Part shown: positions 60,426 to 64,000 of the stretch, one piece after another
Layout: each line of letters opens with the position of its first letter
Numbering within the stretch: the first letter of the stretch is position 1
Assembly (NCBI GenBank): GCA_004557405.1
Contig: SFDZ01000008.1
Span: 1 to 64,000, forward strand
Origin: Bacteroidales bacterium
GTDB lineage: Bacteria; Bacteroidota; Bacteroidia; Bacteroidales; Paludibacteraceae
Direction of reading: 5' to 3'
Length of the DNA: 64,000 nt
Notes under the pieces: model-generated
Databases searched by the model: none
What the model was told of the DNA's origin: nothing
The model's input: the letters and a program-made list of their open reading frames with translations, nothing else
Made by a program: the position numbers and the translations under genes

Positions 60426-61466
60426 ATGGAATTGAAATTTACGGCTCAGCAAATTGCGGATTTTCTGCAAGGAGAAGTTATTGGAAATAAGGAAGTTACC
60501 GTCGGCGAGTTGTCGAAAATAGAGGAAGGCCGCCCCGGTACGCTGACATTCTTGTCGAACCCGAAATATACGCATTTTATTTATACAACCAAGGCTGATA
60601 TCGTGTTGGTGGACAAAACGTTTGTGCCGGAACAACCTATATCGGCCACGCTGATAAAGGTTGACAGCGCGTATCAATCGTTGGCAAAGTTGCTGCAATT
60701 GGTCGATTCGTTGAAACCAAATAAAACCGGCGTGCATGCCACGGCCGTGGTGCCCGATTCGGCTGTGATAGGCGAAAATGTTTATATCGGTGCGTATGCC
60801 GTTGTGGGCGAAAATGTGCATATTGGCAACAATGTGAAAATCTATCCGCATGTATTTTTGGACGATAATGTGCGTGTGGGCGATGATAGCGTGCTGTATG
60901 CGCATGTGTCGGTGTACGAGAATTGCGAGATAGGTAAACGCTGCATCATACATGCCGGCGCGGTGTTGGGTGCCGATGGATTTGGGTTTGCTCCCGATGC
61001 CGAAGGGCGGTACAATAAAATTCCGCAAATTGGCAACGTCAAACTCGACGATGACATTGAGATTGGTGCAAATACGACAATCGATTGTGCCACAATGGGT
61101 TCGACGCATATTCATTCCGGCGTCAAAATTGACAATTTGTGCCAAATAGCGCACAATGTGGAGATTGGCGACCACACGGCGATGGCAGCGCAGTCGGGCA
61201 TTGCCGGTTCGACCAAGGTGGGCAAACATTGCGTGTTTGCCGGTCAGGTGGGCGTGGTAGGCCATATCACCGTAGCCGATGGCAATGTGTTTGGCGCAAA
61301 AACGGGTGTTAATTCGTCGATAGCCGAGCCTGGCAAGCAGTGGCAAGGTTGGCCTATAATGCCGGCTATGCAGTTCCGACGTGCGGCCGTATTGTATCGT
61401 CAGTTGCCGGAACTTGTTCACCGTATTGCCGATTTGGAGAAACAGATAAACGCATTGAAAAAATAA
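60426..61466 (+). CDS. lpxD: UDP-3-O-acylglucosamine N-acyltransferase
   Basis: A 346-residue left-handed beta-helix acyltransferase, third step of lipid A synthesis: it adds a hydroxyacyl chain to UDP-3-O-acylglucosamine. The N-terminal uridine-binding domain (GTLTFLSNPKYTHFIYTTKA) precedes hexapeptide repeats (about 104-320) and a C-terminal helix. The catalytic His243 is in CQIAHNVEIG; KQWQGWPIMPAMQFRRAAVL follows. The ATG at 60426 gives the conserved start. First of lpxD-lpxC-lpxA. Confidence 0.95.
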   Translation: MELKFTAQQIADFLQGEVIGNKEVTVGELSKIEEGRPGTLTFLSNPKYTHFIYTTKADIVLVDKTFVPEQPISATLIKVDSAYQSLAKLLQLVDSLKPNKTGVHATAVVPDSAVIGENVYIGAYAVVGENVHIGNNVKIYPHVFLDDNVRVGDDSVLYAHVSVYENCEIGKRCIIHAGAVLGADGFGFAPDAEGRYNKIPQIGNVKLDDDIEIGANTTIDCATMGSTHIHSGVKIDNLCQIAHNVEIGDHTAMAAQSGIAGSTKVGKHCVFAGQVGVVGHITVADGNVFGAKTGVNSSIAEPGKQWQGWPIMPAMQFRRAAVLYRQLPELVHRIADLEKQINALKK

Positions 61467-61509
61467 AAATGAAACGTGGCAAGCATTGACTTGTCGATTG
61501 ATTAAGTAT

Positions 61510-62415
61510 ATGAAACAGAGAACGATAGGCGCACCGTTTACGCTGCAAGGCAAGGGATTGCATACCGGATTACACATCGAGATGCATGTGAAACCGGCTG
61601 CCGAGGATACGGGAATTGTTATCAAACGTGTCGATTTGCCGGCGCAACCGTGCGTGGCGGCTTTGGCCGAATATGTAACCGAAACAACGCGTGGCACAGT
61701 GTTGCGTAGCGGCGATGTGCAGGTTGGAACCGTGGAACATGGTTTGGCAGCGTTGTATGCCGCCGGCATCGATAATTGTTTGATAGAGGTGAATGCGCCC
61801 GAATTTCCGATTTTGGATGGAAGCGCAAAAATCTATATGGAACAGTTGGCCAAAGTAGGCGTAGTGGAACAAAATCGGGAGAAAAATTATTTGGTCATCG
61901 ACCATAAAATTGTTTACGAGGCACCGAATGGTGTATCGCGTATTGAGATTGTGCCGGCCGACACCTTTGCGCTCGAAGTCGAAATCGAGTTCGATTCGTC
62001 GGTTTTGGGGCGCCAAGTGGCAAGCATCGACAATCTGGCGACCTTTGCCGACGAGGTGGCACCGTGTCGCACGTTTGTGTTTGTGCGCGAGTTGGAACCG
62101 CTGCTGAAGATGAACCTGATTCGTGGTGGCGATTTGACCAATGCACTTGTGATTTATGACAAACCGGTGGCACACGAGGAATTGCAACGCTTGTCCGATT
62201 TGTTGGGACAGCCGTGTCCGCAGGTCGATGCGTTGGGATATTTGAATGCCGATTTGCGTTTCGAAAATGAGCCTGCACGGCACAAATTGCTCGATTTGAT
62301 AGGCGATTTGTCGTTGGTGGGACGCCCGATTTTGGGTAAAGTTGTGGCTTATCATCCCGGGCACAGCGTCAATACGGCATTGAGTAAACATATCAGACAA
62401 ACGTTGTGCAAATAA
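61510..62415 (+). CDS. lpxC: UDP-3-O-acyl-GlcNAc deacetylase, without the FabZ domain
   Basis: A 301-residue zinc deacetylase, the committed step of lipid A synthesis. Active-site residues are intact: Glu76 and zinc ligand His77 (GTVEHGLAAL), His258 and Asp262 (ARHKLLDLIGDL) and His285 (HPGHSVNTAL). The start at 61510 (MKQRTIGAPFTLQGKGLHTG) is conserved. In most Bacteroidota LpxC is fused to FabZ (about 460 residues); here the protein ends soon after the deacetylase domain and only 34 bases separate it from lpxA, so the fusion is truly absent. Confidence 0.94.
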   Translation: MKQRTIGAPFTLQGKGLHTGLHIEMHVKPAAEDTGIVIKRVDLPAQPCVAALAEYVTETTRGTVLRSGDVQVGTVEHGLAALYAAGIDNCLIEVNAPEFPILDGSAKIYMEQLAKVGVVEQNREKNYLVIDHKIVYEAPNGVSRIEIVPADTFALEVEIEFDSSVLGRQVASIDNLATFADEVAPCRTFVFVRELEPLLKMNLIRGGDLTNALVIYDKPVAHEELQRLSDLLGQPCPQVDALGYLNADLRFENEPARHKLLDLIGDLSLVGRPILGKVVAYHPGHSVNTALSKHIRQTLCK

Positions 62416-62449
62416 TTAAACATAAGACATCACTAAAACAAAAATTACT

Positions 62450-63229
62450 ATGACTCAACCATTTGCATGTATTCATCCGGATGCTAAAATTGCGGAAAAT
62501 GTGGTGATTGAACCTTTTTGCGTCATCGAAAAGAATGTTACGATTGGCGCCGGTACGCATATCGGACCGAATGTAACGATTTACGAGAATACGGTTATCG
62601 GCGAGAATTGCCGGATTTTTCCTGGAGCCGTTGTGGGCGCCATTCCGCAGGATTTGAAGTTCAAAGGCGAGCAGACTTATACGATTATCGGCAATAATAC
62701 GACGTTGCGCGAGTGTGTTACAGTGCATCGTGGCACGGCGTCGAAAGGGAAAACCGTCATTGGCGATAATTGCTTGGTGATGGCCTATTGTCATGTGGCG
62801 CACGATTGTCATTTGAATAACAACATCATCATGTCGAATGCCACGCAATTGGCCGGCGAGGTGGTGGTCGATGATTTTGTGGTGATAGGCGGAGGCACTT
62901 TGGTACATCAGTTTACGCACATCGGCAAACATGTGATGGTGCAGGGTGGTTCGCGCATCAACAAGGACATTCCGCCGTATATTATTGCTGCGCGCGAGCC
63001 GATTTCGTACGCCGGCGTCAATTCGATAGGTTTGCGGCGTCGCGGTTTCAGTAACGAGCAAATTCAGAATGTGCAGGATATGTATCGTATGATATTTCAG
63101 TCGGATATGAATGTGTCGCAGGCTGTGGAGGCTATCGAGACTTCGTTTCCGGCCACGCCCGAACGCGACGAAGTTATCTTGTTTGTGCGTAATTCGCCGC
63201 GCGGTATCCTGAAAGGCTATTCGCGATAA
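62450..63229 (+). CDS. lpxA: UDP-GlcNAc acyltransferase
   Basis: A 259-residue left-handed beta-helix enzyme, the first step of lipid A synthesis: it adds a 3-hydroxyacyl chain to UDP-GlcNAc. Hexapeptide repeats run from about 8 to 185 (CIHPDAKIAENVVIEPFCVI); the catalytic His118 is in MAYCHVAHDCHL; AREPISYAGVNSIGLRRRGF begins the C-terminal helical domain. Length and motifs are typical. Last gene of the lpx group, with its own terminator. Confidence 0.96.
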   Translation: MTQPFACIHPDAKIAENVVIEPFCVIEKNVTIGAGTHIGPNVTIYENTVIGENCRIFPGAVVGAIPQDLKFKGEQTYTIIGNNTTLRECVTVHRGTASKGKTVIGDNCLVMAYCHVAHDCHLNNNIIMSNATQLAGEVVVDDFVVIGGGTLVHQFTHIGKHVMVQGGSRINKDIPPYIIAAREPISYAGVNSIGLRRRGFSNEQIQNVQDMYRMIFQSDMNVSQAVEAIETSFPATPERDEVILFVRNSPRGILKGYSR

Positions 63230-63257
63230 ATTTCACTTGTGCGGACATATATAAACG

Positions 63258-63290
63258 AAATCGCCCTGAATAACATTCGGGGCGATTTTT
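63258..63290. terminator. lpxA terminator
   Basis: AAATCGCCC-T-GAAT pairs with ATTC-G-GGGCGATTT (63258-63288), followed by TT. The converging gene on the other strand may share it. Confidence 0.82.
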
Positions 63291-63326
63291 GTGTTTGTAT
63301 GATAAAACGATGTCGTGATTGACGGT

Positions 63327-64000
63327 TTACCACCAAGTTCTAATATTATAGGTAATCGGCTGTTGATTTTCGCCGAATGCTACACCAATATCACGCATAG
63401 CCTTGATGTTGGCTTTCTGTATATCTACTTCATCTTGCTGTTGTTTGAGAGCAAAATCCCATTCGCGTTGGTCAATCTCTTTTATTCGTTTTGCAATCTC
63501 GTTACTTACTGCTATCGCTTCTGCGTACGATTTGGACGATGGATTGATTTTAGCCAATATAGCACCAGCCTCTTCTCCTTTCTCCGCATTTTGCCCCGCA
63601 GCCCATATAGCGCGTGCTTCGGCTAATAGGCGCGCTCCCTCGTCGTCAATTTTTGATTGATATATGGGAGCGACTGCCGCCATACATTTGTCATAACAAT
63701 CTTTACATACATCGGGTACTGACATCAGTTTGTAGATTGCTGCATCATACTCTTGCTTATCCGCTAAAGTCTTTGCCTCGGAGATGATAAAGTCGCACTT
63801 GGAGTTATAGTACTCTATAATCTTGGTCTTAGCTTCATTTACCATATTTTGGAATGCCGGATCAGACGGTTTAATCTTGCGTATTGCCTGCAAATAGGCT
63901 GCAGCCTTAGTTTCGCCAAGACCTTGAACCGTTTGTGAAGCAGTTGCAAACTTGATACCATCAATACCATCTCCGATTATAAAATGTACTTCCAACTGAT
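63327..64000 (-). CDS. Protein of unknown function, C-terminal part (partial)
   Basis: At least 224 codons lie in the window; the frame is open to the right edge (QLEVHFIIGDGIDGIKFATA) without a convincing start, so the N-terminus is outside. The visible part is helical and Lys/Ala/Glu-rich. It contains repeats of a cysteine-bearing TPR-like pattern, YYNSKCDFIISEAKTLADKQ then YDAAIYKLMSVPDVCKDCYD and KCM, followed by GARLLAEARAIWAAGQNAEK. It ends in IGVAFGENQQPITYNIRTWW. I do not recognise the family with certainty; similar C-termini occur in exported Bacteroidales proteins. It converges on lpxA. Confidence 0.65.
   Translation of the reverse strand, partial: QLEVHFIIGDGIDGIKFATASQTVQGLGETKAAAYLQAIRKIKPSDPAFQNMVNEAKTKIIEYYNSKCDFIISEAKTLADKQEYDAAIYKLMSVPDVCKDCYDKCMAAVAPIYQSKIDDEGARLLAEARAIWAAGQNAEKGEEAGAILAKINPSSKSYAEAIAVSNEIAKRIKEIDQREWDFALKQQQDEVDIQKANIKAMRDIGVAFGENQQPITYNIRTWW

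Overview
The window is chromosomal DNA of a member of the order Bacteroidales (phylum Bacteroidota). Several things point there. The gene order rpsU-xerC-hpf-tRNA cluster-tuf-tRNA-Trp-secE-nusG-rplKAJL-rpoBC is typical of the order. Promoters fit the Bacteroides pattern TTTG-N20-TAnnTTTG at many sites. Shine-Dalgarno sequences are mostly absent. Families such as carboxypeptidase-regulatory-like TonB-linked barrels, DUF3667, WbqC and VDLGLPSGTKWATCNVGA-type exported proteins are characteristic. I cannot name the family or genus.

Layout. 1-13 kb: an exported-protein gene running off the left edge, gph/aroQ divergent, an outer-membrane receptor-like barrel, mdh, then leftward operons (rRNA methyltransferase-agmatinase-DUF3667-regulatory-like domain protein; ctpA-NadR-like kinase-cysE). 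13-16 kb: thiL, rpiB, rpsU, xerC, hpf. 16-29 kb: four tRNAs, tuf, tRNA-Trp, secE, nusG, the L11-L1-L10-L12 genes and rpoB/rpoC. rpoC is broken by an apparent 19-bp out-of-frame deletion. 29-36 kb: rimP-nusA-infB, then cvpA, a small membrane protein and nspC (polyamine synthesis, as is agmatinase). 36-43 kb: tRNA-Leu, priA, tRNA-Ala, a DEAD-box helicase, a priming sugar transferase and gapA. 43-53 kb: a leftward, tightly coupled polysaccharide operon (wzx, wzy, four glycosyltransferases, glf, marC-like, wbqC-like, ilvE). 53-57 kb: rpsP, and rightward rfbB, a Wza-like lipoprotein and a Wzc-like co-polymerase without a kinase domain. 57-60 kb: rplM-rpsI and rpsB-tsf. 60-63 kb: lpxD-lpxC-lpxA, in which LpxC lacks the FabZ domain usual in this phylum. 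63-64 kb: the 3' part of an unrecognised gene.

Together the genes are mostly housekeeping (transcription, translation, lipid A, central metabolism) with one accessory surface-polysaccharide locus. The locus has a complete Wzx/Wzy-type plan: priming transferase, glycosyltransferases, flippase, polymerase, co-polymerase and export lipoprotein. It probably makes a polymer containing galactofuranose (glf) and perhaps a dTDP-deoxysugar (rfbB). I found no CRISPR array, prophage, insertion sequence or defence island, and no convincing wholly new multigene system. The best leads are the rpoC lesion, the unfused LpxC, promoters placed against start codons (gph, priA), structured leaders before rplM and rimP, and the marC/wbqC/ilvE tail on the polysaccharide operon.
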